This document shows positions 31,620 to 40,594 of a stretch of 64,000 nt of DNA, one piece after another (positions within the stretch are counted from its first letter, which is position 1; each line of letters opens with the position of its first letter). The position numbers and the translations under genes are program-made. The notes below the pieces were generated by a model. That model did no database searches and had not been told where the DNA came from. It was given only the letters and a program-made list of their open reading frames with translations. Source of the stretch: Synoicihabitans lomoniglobus (GTDB lineage: Bacteria > Verrucomicrobiota > Verrucomicrobiia > Opitutales > Opitutaceae); assembly GCF_029023725.1 (NCBI RefSeq), contig NZ_CP119075.1:2041501-2105500 (forward strand), given 5' to 3'.

Positions 31620-31851
31620 GACGTGAAAACGGACAGAGCCCGGCAACCTGCCACACGCGTCGCGCGCGCGGCAAGCCCCGGAACGACGTCCCGCCCATCA
31701 GCGTTAAGCAAGACGCAGGCCGAACGATGTGTCCGCCCGCGGTGGAGCCGTTCGAGGTGGGGCGATTTCGCCAAAACCGCCGCACGCGTTGCGATGGTCG
31801 GATCGTGGAGCCGACCACCACCGCATCGGCGAGCGCGCCCTACCTTCTTAC

Positions 31852-32817
31852 TCAGCTGCGCGCCGCCCAAAGGCGCAGCGAGGCGAGCATGAAACTTTCC
31901 AGCGCGGTCTGGGCGTTGAGGTTCACACGCAACAGACCGACGGAGTGTTCCAGTTTTTCAATGGCACCGGTAAACGCACGGCGGAACGACTCGTCGCCCG
32001 TGCTGATGTGCTCGAGGGCAAAATCGCGGGTGGCGTGTTCGATGCCGGCAAAGAGTTTGAGGCGCAGCCCGTTGGAGAGCCCGGTTTCGATCGCGACCTT
32101 TTCGTCATCTGCCAAATCGGAAGGCAGGTCGGTTTTTTGTTCCTTCCACGCCTCGGAAGTAGCCGCGTCCAAAATGACGCCAAAGCGCGCCGTGAGCCCA
32201 TAGGCGGAAAAAATAGCATCGGCTGCGGCACCGCGATCGGTCACGCCGGCGGAGAGCCGCCCCAGCCAGGCCTGGTAGTCGGAAATCCATGCCCGCCAGC
32301 CATCGGGCAGGTAGCCGACTTCGGCCGACGGGAAACGGAAATTGAGGCAACGGCTGCGAATGGTCGGCAACAGCGCGTAGGGCCGCGTCGTCAGCACGAG
32401 CAGCGTGGTATTGGCCGGCGGCTCCTCGAGGGTTTTGAGGAAGATGTTCGAAGTGGCCACATTCATGCGGTCGGCTTCGTGCACGATGCCGACTTTGTGA
32501 TCACCGGTGGCGGCGGAGACGGACAGCTTGCCGATGAACTTGCGCATGACATCCGCTTTAATGAAGCGTGCTTTGCCCTCGGGGCGAAGGTTGTGGCAGT
32601 CCGCGTGATCGTTGGGCGCGAAGCGCACGGCGGGAGCTGCGCCGTGGGGCGGATACAACAGGCGATCCGCGATCGCCAGCGAGACGGCGACCAGCGTTTC
32701 GTATTCCGCGCCGGTGATGAGCAGGCTGTGCGACAAACGCTCGCGCTCGATCGCACGTTCGATGACGGCGACGGCGGGCGTGCCTTGGAGCGAGTCCGGC
32801 CAGGTCAACGCGGGCAT
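31852..32817 (-). CDS. holB: DNA polymerase III delta-prime subunit
   Basis: Clamp-loader subunit: SHSLLITGAEYETLVAVSLAIADRLL at the (degenerate) P-loop, DHADCHNLRPEGK, then KVGIVHEADRMNVATSNIFLKTLEEPPANTTLLVLTT and the LLPTIRSRCLNFRF segment (SRC motif). As usual for delta-prime the Walker A lysine is absent. 321 residues. Lies 26 bases downstream of tmk on the same strand, the conserved bacterial tmk-holB pair. Confidence 0.93.
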   Translation of the reverse strand: MPALTWPDSLQGTPAVAVIERAIERERLSHSLLITGAEYETLVAVSLAIADRLLYPPHGAAPAVRFAPNDHADCHNLRPEGKARFIKADVMRKFIGKLSVSAATGDHKVGIVHEADRMNVATSNIFLKTLEEPPANTTLLVLTTRPYALLPTIRSRCLNFRFPSAEVGYLPDGWRAWISDYQAWLGRLSAGVTDRGAAADAIFSAYGLTARFGVILDAATSEAWKEQKTDLPSDLADDEKVAIETGLSNGLRLKLFAGIEHATRDFALEHISTGDESFRRAFTGAIEKLEHSVGLLRVNLNAQTALESFMLASLRLWAARS

Positions 32818-32843
32818 GGGGGCAACGACAAGCGAGCCTGCGC

Positions 32844-33491
32844 TCAGGCGATCGTCTTTTTGACGACCTTCCAGATTTCGCGTTCGATCTCCAACTCCGA
32901 CAAGGTGCCTTTGATGACGACGATGCGATCGGGCAGGCTCTTCGCGAGCAGCAGGTAGCCGTTGCGGACTTTGGTGAAGAAATCGATGTTCTCGCGCTCC
33001 ATGCGATCAGGCACATCGGAGGCGCGCTGGCGGATGCGTTTTTTGGATACGCTGGGGGGCACGTCGAGCACGACGGTGAGCGCCGGCATGACTTCGCCGA
33101 CGGCGAAAGTATTGATCATGCTCACGGGATCAGCGGCGAGATTGCGGGCAATGCCTTGATAAACCGTGGACGAGTCCATGAAACGGTCGCTGAGCACAAT
33201 GGTGCCTTTCAGGAGCGCCGGCGCGATGACCTCGCGCACGAGCTGGGCGCGGGCGGCGGCGAAAAGCAGCAACTCCGTCTCGGCACACATCTCGTCGCCA
33301 CTGGAATTGTGCACGATGATGTTGCGCACCTGTTCACCGATCTCGGTGCCACCGGGTTCGCGGACGCTGAGGACGTCGTGTTTGTGTTTGGCGAGACGCT
33401 TGGCGAGTCGGGCGATCTGGGTGGATTTCCCACTGCCTTCGGCGCCTTCGAAGGAGATCAGTTTACCCAGAGGAGTTTCTTTTGCGGGCAT
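32844..33491 (-). CDS. tmk: Thymidylate kinase
   Basis: Phosphorylates dTMP to dTDP. P-loop FEGAEGSGKST (16-24), REPGGTEIGEQVRNI (the DR/RE motif region), TIVLSDRFMDSSTVYQG and the LID region KKRIRQRASDVPDRME. 215 residues. Probably co-transcribed with the PfkB kinase upstream (18-base gap) and holB downstream. Confidence 0.96.
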   Translation of the reverse strand: MPAKETPLGKLISFEGAEGSGKSTQIARLAKRLAKHKHDVLSVREPGGTEIGEQVRNIIVHNSSGDEMCAETELLLFAAARAQLVREVIAPALLKGTIVLSDRFMDSSTVYQGIARNLAADPVSMINTFAVGEVMPALTVVLDVPPSVSKKRIRQRASDVPDRMERENIDFFTKVRNGYLLLAKSLPDRIVVIKGTLSELEIEREIWKVVKKTIA

Positions 33492-33509
33492 GGGGTTAGA
33501 ATGGATTAC

Positions 33510-34619
33510 TCAGGACCAGTTGGCGAGGAAGCTTTCGAGGTCAGCGAGGGTGGGGCTCTGGGCAGTGCGCACGTAGTGACCGCTGGTGCACACGCCCGTG
33601 GTCAGACAAGCCTGCGGGCTCAGGCCGAGCAGTTGTCCGGTGGAAAAGCCCGCATTGAAGTGATCGCCGGCCCCGGTGGTGATGAGCGGTTTCTTTACGT
33701 AAGGTCCGGGAATCCAGTAAGTGCCTTCGGCGGTGGCGCACGCGGCGGATTCCTTCGGGTGCACCACGACCGTGGCGTAATTGAGCTTTTCGCGGATGTC
33801 GGCGGCGATCTGGCGCAGGCCGGCTTCGTCCTCGGGCAAGGCGTGAAAACCGATGGTGCGATGCACGCGCTGCGCTTCCTTGAGATTCAGGCCGAGCGTG
33901 ACTTGGCCAAAGGCGCCGAAGCGACCGATCAATTCCAGCGCGGCGAGCAAGTCAGCCTCGGACCGTTTCTCGGGATCGGCCAAATCGAAAAAGAACACGC
34001 GATCACGCGCGGGGAGTTTGGGTAAAACGGTCTCCACGAGTTCGCGGAAGATTTCGCTCATGCCCGGGATCATCGTCCAGTTGACCAACGCTACCAAATC
34101 GGCTGCACCGAAAGCCTGCTCCAACGCGGGCATGCCCATTTTTTCAACCATGCGCTCAAACGTCACCTCATCCAGGCTGCGCATCTGGCCGAGCATCAGC
34201 TTCCCGTCATCGAACTCGACCGCGATCGTCGTGGCGGGATCGCTCAGCGAAACGATCTCCGAGCGACTCGCCATTTCCTGAAACACCGGATGGATGGCGA
34301 AACGACCCAGCGAGCCGATGTATTTGAGGGCGAAACCGTGCTGGAGCAGGGCCGTGGCCATGATGGGGCCGTTGCCGCCGAGCTTGTCCATGCGCGGATA
34401 CAGCTCGAGGTTCGTGCTCTTGCCGGCGGCGCCCACGATGCGTTCACCGAAATCCTTGATCGTGGGTATGGCTTCGAAATCGTCGCCCTGGCCGGAGCGG
34501 AGGGCGACGGGCGTGACGATGGTGTCGACGAACCCATCGAGACCCACGACGGCAAGTTTGCCTTCGAGGCCGGCGGAGTTTTGGCGTAATTCGTCGAGAG
34601 TGGCTTGGCGGAAGTCCAT
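33510..34619 (-). CDS. PfkB-family carbohydrate/nucleoside kinase
   Basis: Ribokinase-fold kinase of 369 residues. N-terminal KLAVVGLDGFVDTIV, the two-Gly motif region MDKLGGNGPIMATALLQHGF, and the C-terminal catalytic motif ITTGAGDHFNAGFSTGQLLGL with the anion-hole GAGD. Substrate (adenosine, sugar or other) cannot be told. ATG at 34619 chosen (MDFRQATLDELRQ). Confidence 0.88.
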   Translation of the reverse strand: MDFRQATLDELRQNSAGLEGKLAVVGLDGFVDTIVTPVALRSGQGDDFEAIPTIKDFGERIVGAAGKSTNLELYPRMDKLGGNGPIMATALLQHGFALKYIGSLGRFAIHPVFQEMASRSEIVSLSDPATTIAVEFDDGKLMLGQMRSLDEVTFERMVEKMGMPALEQAFGAADLVALVNWTMIPGMSEIFRELVETVLPKLPARDRVFFFDLADPEKRSEADLLAALELIGRFGAFGQVTLGLNLKEAQRVHRTIGFHALPEDEAGLRQIAADIREKLNYATVVVHPKESAACATAEGTYWIPGPYVKKPLITTGAGDHFNAGFSTGQLLGLSPQACLTTGVCTSGHYVRTAQSPTLADLESFLANWS

Positions 34620-34765
34620 GGGAATCAAAGTCAAAAGCGGAACGCAGACCGAACTAGGCGAATACCCCCCGCGCAATCATGAAACTCGCCGCGTCAGTTT
34701 CATGGCTTTTCCATTGAAGCACGCCGAGGGAGTAACCACTTGTAACCAAACAGCCATAATTCATT

Positions 34766-35455
34766 GTGATCACCCCCATTTTCGCCGTCACCAACGTCAT
34801 CCAATCCTTCCTCAGCTCCGGGCTGGTGGGGCAGGTCATCACCATCGGGTTGGTGATTTTCAGTTTCATCGCATGGTCGATCATGATCGACAAACACATG
34901 GAGCTCAAACGGCTGCGGTTGTTGAATCTCAGCTTCGAACAACGCCTGCGAGGCGAACGCACCTTGCTCGACGCCCCCGAAGCCTTTCGCGAACGGCGCG
35001 CCATTCCCTACGGCGACTTGTTTTCCGATGCTCTCGATGCCTACTGGCGAGCCGCCTCGATCGGACAAGACAAGGGTGTCGACACCTCCCGCTTTCGTCT
35101 CGAGCACACTGAAAACGCGCTGCAACGCGCACTCGCCCGGCAAGTGCTGCGCTACGAGTCCAACATGGTGTTTCTCGCCACCATCGTCTCCGGCGCGCCG
35201 TTCATGGGTCTGCTCGGCACGGTGTGGGGCGTGATGGACGCTTTCAGCGCGGTGTCGGTGCAACAAACCGCCAGCATCCAAACGCTCGCTCCCGGCGTGT
35301 CGGCGGCGTTGCTCACCACCATTGCCGGTCTGGTCGTGGCCATTCCGTCGGTCTTCGGCTACAACTTTCTCTTCGCCAGCACGAAGCGGCTGATCACGGA
35401 AATCGAGAACTACGCGAGTTCACTGGCCGACCGCATCGAACTCGAATCCAGCTAA
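34766..35455 (+). CDS. exbB: ExbB/TolQ/MotA-type proton channel protein
   Basis: 229 residues, GTG start. Three membrane helices (about 18-42, 132-158, 170-198). The conserved segment GAPFMGLLGTVWGVMDAF ... LAPGVSAALLTTIAGLVVAIPSVFGYNFL is the MotA/TolQ/ExbB signature. With ExbD and TonB it energises outer-membrane transport or envelope constriction. First gene of exbB-exbD-tonB. Confidence 0.92.
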   Translation: MITPIFAVTNVIQSFLSSGLVGQVITIGLVIFSFIAWSIMIDKHMELKRLRLLNLSFEQRLRGERTLLDAPEAFRERRAIPYGDLFSDALDAYWRAASIGQDKGVDTSRFRLEHTENALQRALARQVLRYESNMVFLATIVSGAPFMGLLGTVWGVMDAFSAVSVQQTASIQTLAPGVSAALLTTIAGLVVAIPSVFGYNFLFASTKRLITEIENYASSLADRIELESS

Positions 35456-35488
35456 ACGGACCTCCTCCCGAACCGGACACCTTCCGCC

Positions 35489-35920
35489 ATGGCCCGCAAC
35501 TTTCGCCGTCAACGTCAGTCCGCTCCGATCTCGGAGCTCAACGTGACCAACCTGATCGATCTGGGGTTCACGTTGTTGATCATCTTTATGATCGCAACGC
35601 CGTTGATCAATCAGGAGCAAACCATCCCGGTCGATCTGCCGGTCGAGTCGCGCAGTGATCAAGCGAACCCGGATCCCGACACGCAGTTCGAAACCATCAC
35701 CATTCGCGCAGGCGGCACGGTCGATCTGGCCGGCACGGCGATCGCCATGGCCGGCCTGAAAGTGGCGCTCGCACCTTACGCGGAACAAACCAAGCCGCCG
35801 GTGTTTCGTATCCGGATGGACGCCGATTCCACCGCGCAGCAATTCATCACCGTAATGGACGCGTTGAAATCGCAGAATCTTTCCCGCATCACCTTCGATA
35901 CGCAGGTTACCGACCAATAA
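35489..35920 (+). CDS. exbD: ExbD/TolR-family protein
   Basis: 143 residues: short cytoplasmic tail, one membrane helix with the essential Asp (NVTNLIDLGFTLLIIFMIATPL), and a periplasmic domain ending in DALKSQNLSRITFDTQ. Partner of the ExbB-like protein, 33 bases downstream of it. Confidence 0.92.
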   Translation: MARNFRRQRQSAPISELNVTNLIDLGFTLLIIFMIATPLINQEQTIPVDLPVESRSDQANPDPDTQFETITIRAGGTVDLAGTAIAMAGLKVALAPYAEQTKPPVFRIRMDADSTAQQFITVMDALKSQNLSRITFDTQVTDQ

Positions 35921-35949
35921 TACGTCGGCCCTTTCGTGAGACCCAGCCC

Positions 35950-36780
35950 ATGACCAGTTCCGCCACCGCCACCTCCACTTCGCTGCGACCCGGCGCCACG
36001 GGACTGTCGGCGGCGTTGCACATCGGAGCGTTGGTGGGTTTGCTGGTTATGGCATGGTGGTCACAGCGCACGGAGGACGAACCCGACAAAATGTTCGAAC
36101 TGGTGCCAGATCCGGGCGACAACTACGCCGCCACCGAAGCCCCCTCGACCCCTGCGCCGGAACCGGCCGTCTCGTTGACCTTGCCCGCGCCACAACCTCG
36201 ACCCACGCCACCGCGGCCGCAGCCTACTCCCCAACCTGCGCCGCAGCCCGCCCCGCAACCCGTGGTAGTAAAAAAGGCGCCACCCAAGATCGAAAAAGCA
36301 CCGGAGAAACCGGCGGTCAAAATCGAGCCGGTTCGGGAACAGGTTTCTTTTGACGACTTCAAGTCGGAGCATGGTCAACCCAAGGCCCAGCCTGTGCGCA
36401 ACACCCCGAAACCGATTACGGCCAAAACCATCAACGTCGACCAGGTGCTCGACCGGTCCACCAGCCGGGTGACCGAAGGCGCCGGGGGCACCGCCATGAC
36501 GTCGAACGAAATCGATATGTCGAGGCGTTACGTGGCACTCATCATCCAACGGATTCGCCAGTCCATGGAAGCGGCCGGCATCACCGAGCTACGCGAAGCC
36601 GGGGTGCAATTCAGCGTGAGTCTCTCGGGGGCCATCACCGACGCCCATATCACGCGGTCATCCGGCAGCGGATCGTTTGACCGTGCTGTTCTGGCGGCTT
36701 TCAAGTCCATCCGTCCCGTCGGAAGCCCCCCGACTCGCCGCGCCGAAGTATTCAAGACGGTCATCAGGCTCAGCGAGTAA
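35950..36780 (+). CDS. tonB: TonB/TolA-like energy-transducing protein
   Basis: 276 residues. One N-terminal membrane helix (LSAALHIGALVGLLVMAWW), a proline-rich periplasmic linker with PQPxP repeats (about 75-105) and PPKIEKAPEKPAVKIEP, and a C-terminal TonB/TolA-type domain (YVALIIQRIRQSMEAAG ... VQFSVSLSGAITDAHITRSSGSGSFDRAVLAAFKSI). Completes the exbB-exbD-tonB unit. It could serve as TolA rather than TonB; no pal/tolB neighbour decides this. Confidence 0.85.
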   Translation: MTSSATATSTSLRPGATGLSAALHIGALVGLLVMAWWSQRTEDEPDKMFELVPDPGDNYAATEAPSTPAPEPAVSLTLPAPQPRPTPPRPQPTPQPAPQPAPQPVVVKKAPPKIEKAPEKPAVKIEPVREQVSFDDFKSEHGQPKAQPVRNTPKPITAKTINVDQVLDRSTSRVTEGAGGTAMTSNEIDMSRRYVALIIQRIRQSMEAAGITELREAGVQFSVSLSGAITDAHITRSSGSGSFDRAVLAAFKSIRPVGSPPTRRAEVFKTVIRLSE

Positions 36781-36820
36781 GCAGATCCCAGTTTCAGCCG
36801 CTTGGCTGGTGCGCTGAGAG

Positions 36821-36853
36821 GCAGATGCGAACGACGTGGAAGTCGTCCCTCCG
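36821..36853. repeat. Dispersed hairpin repeat, copy 2
   Basis: GCAGATGC, then GA, then ACGAC-GTGGAA-GTCGT, then CCCTCCG. Same loop and flanks as the copy at 26586, with a compensating change in the stem. Confidence 0.6.
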
Positions 36854-36912
36854 AAATCATATATTCGTCAAAATGACTGGCACCGCCAAACGCATCGACT
36901 TGTCCAGCCCAC

Positions 36913-36946
36913 AAAAAAGCCGCCCCCCGGGGGGGACGGCTAAAAA
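36913..36946 (-). terminator. Rho-independent terminator of tRNA-Ala
   Basis: Read on the minus strand: AGCCGTCCCCCC pairing with GGGGGGCGGCT, followed by TTTTTT. It starts directly after the CCA end of the tRNA. Confidence 0.85.
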
Positions 36947-36948
36947 GT

Positions 36949-37024
36949 TGGTGGACCCTAGCGGGATCGAACCGCTGACCTCCTCAATGCCATTGAGGCG
37001 CTCTTCCAGCTGAGCTAAGGGCCC
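36949..37024 (-). tRNA. tRNA-Ala (GGC anticodon)
   Basis: 76 bases with encoded CCA. The acceptor stem GGGCCCT pairs with AGGGTCC and includes the G3:U70 identity pair of alanine tRNA. D-arm TAGCTCAGCTGGAAGAGC. Anticodon stem CCTCA/TGAGG enclosing ATGGCAT, anticodon GGC. T-arm GGTTCGATCCC. Confidence 0.97.
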
Positions 37025-37271
37025 GGGAGAGAGGGGACAATCCAAGCTGGGGAACTGAAGGCAAGGAGTTTTTTCCCCCGATTCCAATATCCGCCGTTTT
37101 ACTTCAAAATCCTGCGGCAGCCGATGCCTTCCCAGTCCCTAATTAGCACGACGAACGACCGGCCCCATGCACACAAGTGCATTGACCACACTACGGGGCG
37201 GTCTAAGCACTGCCGTTCAGGCGCGCACCCGGCCCTCGTTTGGACTGACGCACGCATTCCCGCTTTTCTCC

Positions 37272-38786
37272 ATGACCGCAGCCAACTCGAAGTCCTCCAC
37301 CATCCTGATCATCGATGACGACGATGAAATACGCTATTCTCTCGGCCGCGTCCTGTCGTCGGGTGATTACCAGATCAACGAAGCCGCCAGCGGTGAAGAA
37401 GGGGTGGCCGCGGTTAAAAAAGGTCCGTTTCCGGATCTGATCTTTTTGGACATCCGCATGGGCGGCATGAGCGGCATCGAAACGCTGCAACACATCCGCT
37501 CCACCAACCCCAAGCAATTGGTCGTGCTCATGACTGCGTTTGGCACCGCCCAAACCGCCATCGAAGCCATGAAGTTTGGGGCGTTCGATTATATCATGAA
37601 GCCGTTCGACCCGGCCAAGGTGCTGTCTCTGGCCGAAACCGCCCTGCAGGCCAATCGCGAGATGAAGGCGGTCGGCGACTACAAACCGACCATTAACAGC
37701 GAGGATTACAAGGAGGGCATCGTCGGTTCCTCCGCCCCGATGCAGGAGGTCTTCAAAATCATCGGCCAAGTCACCGCCAGCGATGTGACCGTCATGATCA
37801 CCGGCGAGAGCGGCACCGGCAAGGAACTCGTGGCGCGCTCGATCTGGAAGCACAGCCACCGTTCCTCCAAACCGTTCATCGCGGTCAATTGCGCCGCGAT
37901 CCCCGACAACCTCATCGAGAGCGAGCTCTTCGGTCACGAAAAAGGTTCGTTCACCGGCGCCACCGGACAACGCATCGGCAAGTTCGAGCTCTGTGACGGC
38001 GGCACCATTTTCCTCGATGAAATCGGCGACATGGCGCTCGCGACGCAGACCAAGATTCTGCGCGTGCTCCAGCAGGGCGAGATCCAGCGCGTGGGTGGCA
38101 CCGAAACGATCAAGGTCGACGTCCGCATCATCGCCGCGACCAACAAAAACTTGGAGGAAATGGTCCCGGCCAAAGAGTTCCGCGAAGACCTTTACTACCG
38201 CCTCAACGTCGTGCGCATCAAGATGCCACCGCTGCGCGAGCGGGCGGACGACATTCCCCAGATCATCGATTTCTGCCTCCAGAATCTCGTCAAATCCCGC
38301 AAAACGCGCGTCTCCAAAGTGTCGCCCGAGGCCATCGATGTGCTCACGCGCTACCGCTGGCACGGCAACGTCCGCGAACTGGAAAACGTGATTTATCGCA
38401 GCGCGGTCATCGCGCAAGGCGACGCGATCTTGCCCAAGGATCTCCCGAGCGAAATCCGTTCGGCCGTCGGCACGATTTCGCCCTTCGAAGCCAGTCCCGC
38501 CATGGATTCGGCCGCCCCGATTCTGGCCGGCAGCGAGCCCGCGACCGAAACCGGCGGCGGTGCCCCCGCCACGATGTCGGTCGCCGGCGCCCTGGACTAT
38601 TTGCACACGGCATTGGCGGCCGACGAGGAACCCATTCTCAGCCGGTTGGAGCGCGAGATGGTCACCCGCGTCCTCGCAGCCCTCGACGGCAACCAAGCCA
38701 AAGCCGCGGAGCGACTGGGTATGACCCGCACGACGCTGCGCAAACGCATCGACGCCTTCGGCCTAAAGGACGACCCCGTCTCCTAG
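37272..38786 (+). CDS. Sigma-54-dependent response regulator (NtrC family)
   Basis: 504 residues: receiver domain (about 9-125; D15-D18 acidic cluster, phospho-acceptor D60 in LIFLDIRM, K in MKPFDPAKV), AAA+ domain with Walker A GESGTGKE, the sigma-54 contact loop as [15 protein letters not shown] (GSFTGA, a tolerated variant of GAFTGA), Walker [13 protein letters not shown] and [21 protein letters not shown], then a Fis-type HTH ([39 protein letters not shown]). I start at the ATG at 37272; an ATG at 37167 would add an unlike N-terminus. Partner kinase not in the window. Confidence 0.93.
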   Translation: MTAANSKSSTILIIDDDDEIRYSLGRVLSSGDYQINEAASGEEGVAAVKKGPFPDLIFLDIRMGGMSGIETLQHIRSTNPKQLVVLMTAFGTAQTAIEAMKFGAFDYIMKPFDPAKVLSLAETALQANREMKAVGDYKPTINSEDYKEGIVGSSAPMQEVFKIIGQVTASDVTVMITGESGTGKELVARSIWKHSHRSSKPFIAVNCAAIPDNLIESELFGHEKGSFTGATGQRIGKFELCDGGTIFLDEIGDMALATQTKILRVLQQGEIQRVGGTETIKVDVRIIAATNKNLEEMVPAKEFREDLYYRLNVVRIKMPPLRERADDIPQIIDFCLQNLVKSRKTRVSKVSPEAIDVLTRYRWHGNVRELENVIYRSAVIAQGDAILPKDLPSEIRSAVGTISPFEASPAMDSAAPILAGSEPATETGGGAPATMSVAGALDYLHTALAADEEPILSRLEREMVTRVLAALDGNQAKAAERLGMTRTTLRKRIDAFGLKDDPVS

Positions 38787-39548
38787 TTCACGAAGGGGAG
38801 GGCGGTTTAACCGACGGAGTCCATGGGGACGGGACAGCGGCCGACACAGCGAAACAGCGCGCTCGGCGAGCACGCCCTACCATCACCGCCCCGTTCGATA
38901 CCACGTAGGCCGCGAGCTCGCTCGCGCTCACCGGCTGACCGCGCATCCGTCAAAAGCGCCCGCAAGCGGACGGCCTACACCGATCCATCCCCGCGCACAC
39001 CGACACGAACCTCAACGTAGGAGCGAGCTCGCTCGCGATAGCACCTGCCTCTCAACAGGTGTGACTACGATCCACCGGACAACGATATCACGCTCTTCGT
39101 GAAGGTAGGGCGGTTTCGCCGTAAACCGCCCGCCGCCCACATCCACCCAGCATTGCAACTCCACCACACTGCCAAGGCGCGCTCGGCGAGCACGCTCTAC
39201 CTTTACCGCCGGATCCGCTCCGAACTGTGTAGGCCGCGAGCTCGCTCGCGCCAACCGGCTGACCGCGCATCCGTCAAAAGCGCCCGCAAGCGGGCAGCCT
39301 ACGCCGATCCATGAACCTCGTTCGGCCCGCGCACACCGACACGAATCCCCACATAGGAGCGAGCTCGCTCGCGATAGCATCTGCTTCGCCGCACCAGCGA
39401 CCAAATTCATCACGTAGGTGAGCACTATCACCATCGACGAGGTAGGGCGGTTTCGCCGTAAAACGCCTGCACACGTCCACCCAGCATCGCGACACCACCA
39501 CTCCACCACGGCGCGCTCGGCGAACCCGCCCTACCTTTTCCTCCCCGT
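38787..39548. repeat. Intergenic tandem array of ~325-bp REP-like units
   Basis: 762 bases without a gene. The word CGCGCTCGGCGA recurs near 38866, 39179 and 39509, about 315-330 bases apart. Each period contains, in order, GTAGGCCGCGAGCTCGCTCG, GACCGCGCATCCGTCAAAAG, a hairpin-capable CGCCCGCAAGCGG block, GGAGCGAGCTCGCTCGCGAT and GGTAGGCGGTTTCGCC-like blocks (actual GTAGGGCGGTTTCGCCGTAAA near 39105 and 39442). About 2.1 copies. Short palindromes such as GCGAGCTCGC are REP-like. Related fragments occur at 26.68 kb and 31.74-31.85 kb. Confidence 0.75.
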
Positions 39549-40538
39549 TCAATCGTCGTAACCGACGGCGTGTGTTTTGTGCCACGCCCACGCGGTCGCC
39601 ACGATAGGCTCGATGGTCGGGTATTTCACTTCCCAATTCAGCTCGGTCTTGGCCTTCGTCGAATCGGCGTAGAGCGCGGGCGGGTCGCCGGCGCGTCGGG
39701 GCGCGTATTCGTGCGGCACTTTCATGCCCGAAACTTTTTCGACCGCTTGAATCACTTCCAGCACCGACGTCGGTGTGCCCGTGCCGAGGTTGTAGAACAA
39801 TCCCGTGCCGGGCTCGGCCAATTTGTCAAAAACGGCAATGTGGGCGCGGCTCAGGTCGTCGACGTGCACGTAGTCGCGCAGACAGGTGCCGTCCGGGGTA
39901 GGGTAATCGTTCCCGAATACCTTGAGAGCGGGGCGCCGCCCGGTGGCGGCGTCGATGGCCAACGGAATCAAATGCGTCTCCGGATCATGCGCTTCACCAA
40001 TGTTCGCATCTTCGGCGGCACCGGCCGCGTTAAAATAGCGGAAAGCCGCGAAACTCATGCCGTGAGCGTGCGCGATCGCCTTCAGCGCATTCTCAATGTC
40101 GAGCTTGGTCTGCCCATAAGGATTGATCGGTAACTGCGACACATCCTCCGTGATCGGCATGCGTTCGGGAATGCCAAAGGTCGCGCAGGTCGACGAGAAA
40201 ACGAAGCGCATCACCTTTTTCTCCAACATGGTCTCGAGCAGCCGCAGAGTGGCGACGACGTTGTTGAAATAATATTTCAACGGATCGGTCACGGATTCGC
40301 CCACGTAGGCAAACGCGGCGAAATGCATGACCAAATCGATCTTTTCGTCCTCCAGAATGGGGCCGACCACAGCCGGATCGCCCAAATCTCCCTCATAAAA
40401 CGGGATTTCGGGAGAGACCGCCCCCCGGTGCCCGAACACCAAACTGTCCAACACGACCGGCCGGTGACCCGCTTCCACGAGCTGCCGAACGCAATGACTT
40501 CCGATATAACCTGCTCCACCGACGACGAGGACATTCAT
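39549..40538 (-). CDS. galE: UDP-glucose 4-epimerase
   Basis: Extended SDR interconverting UDP-glucose and UDP-galactose. N-terminal VLVVGGAGYIGSHCVRQLVEAGH (NAD site), VLDSLVFGHRGA, catalytic SSTCATFG and Y-x3-K in NPYGQTKLDIE, and NLGTGTPTSVLEVI. 329 residues from the ATG at 40538. The C-terminus ends at the edge of the repeat array. Confidence 0.94.
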   Translation of the reverse strand: MNVLVVGGAGYIGSHCVRQLVEAGHRPVVLDSLVFGHRGAVSPEIPFYEGDLGDPAVVGPILEDEKIDLVMHFAAFAYVGESVTDPLKYYFNNVVATLRLLETMLEKKVMRFVFSSTCATFGIPERMPITEDVSQLPINPYGQTKLDIENALKAIAHAHGMSFAAFRYFNAAGAAEDANIGEAHDPETHLIPLAIDAATGRRPALKVFGNDYPTPDGTCLRDYVHVDDLSRAHIAVFDKLAEPGTGLFYNLGTGTPTSVLEVIQAVEKVSGMKVPHEYAPRRAGDPPALYADSTKAKTELNWEVKYPTIEPIVATAWAWHKTHAVGYDD

Positions 40539-40594
40539 TACGGAGGCTTGTATTGCGTTATCGGCCTGCTTGGCTAGCGGTTTTTCTTTTGAGC

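Noticed and set aside
31729..32958. 409-codon + strand frame across holB
   Set aside because: Antisense of holB and part of tmk; no domain, unlike composition.
37203..38696. 497-codon minus-strand frame opposite the NtrC-type gene
   Set aside because: Shadow frame typical of GC-rich DNA; the + strand has all sigma-54 activator motifs.
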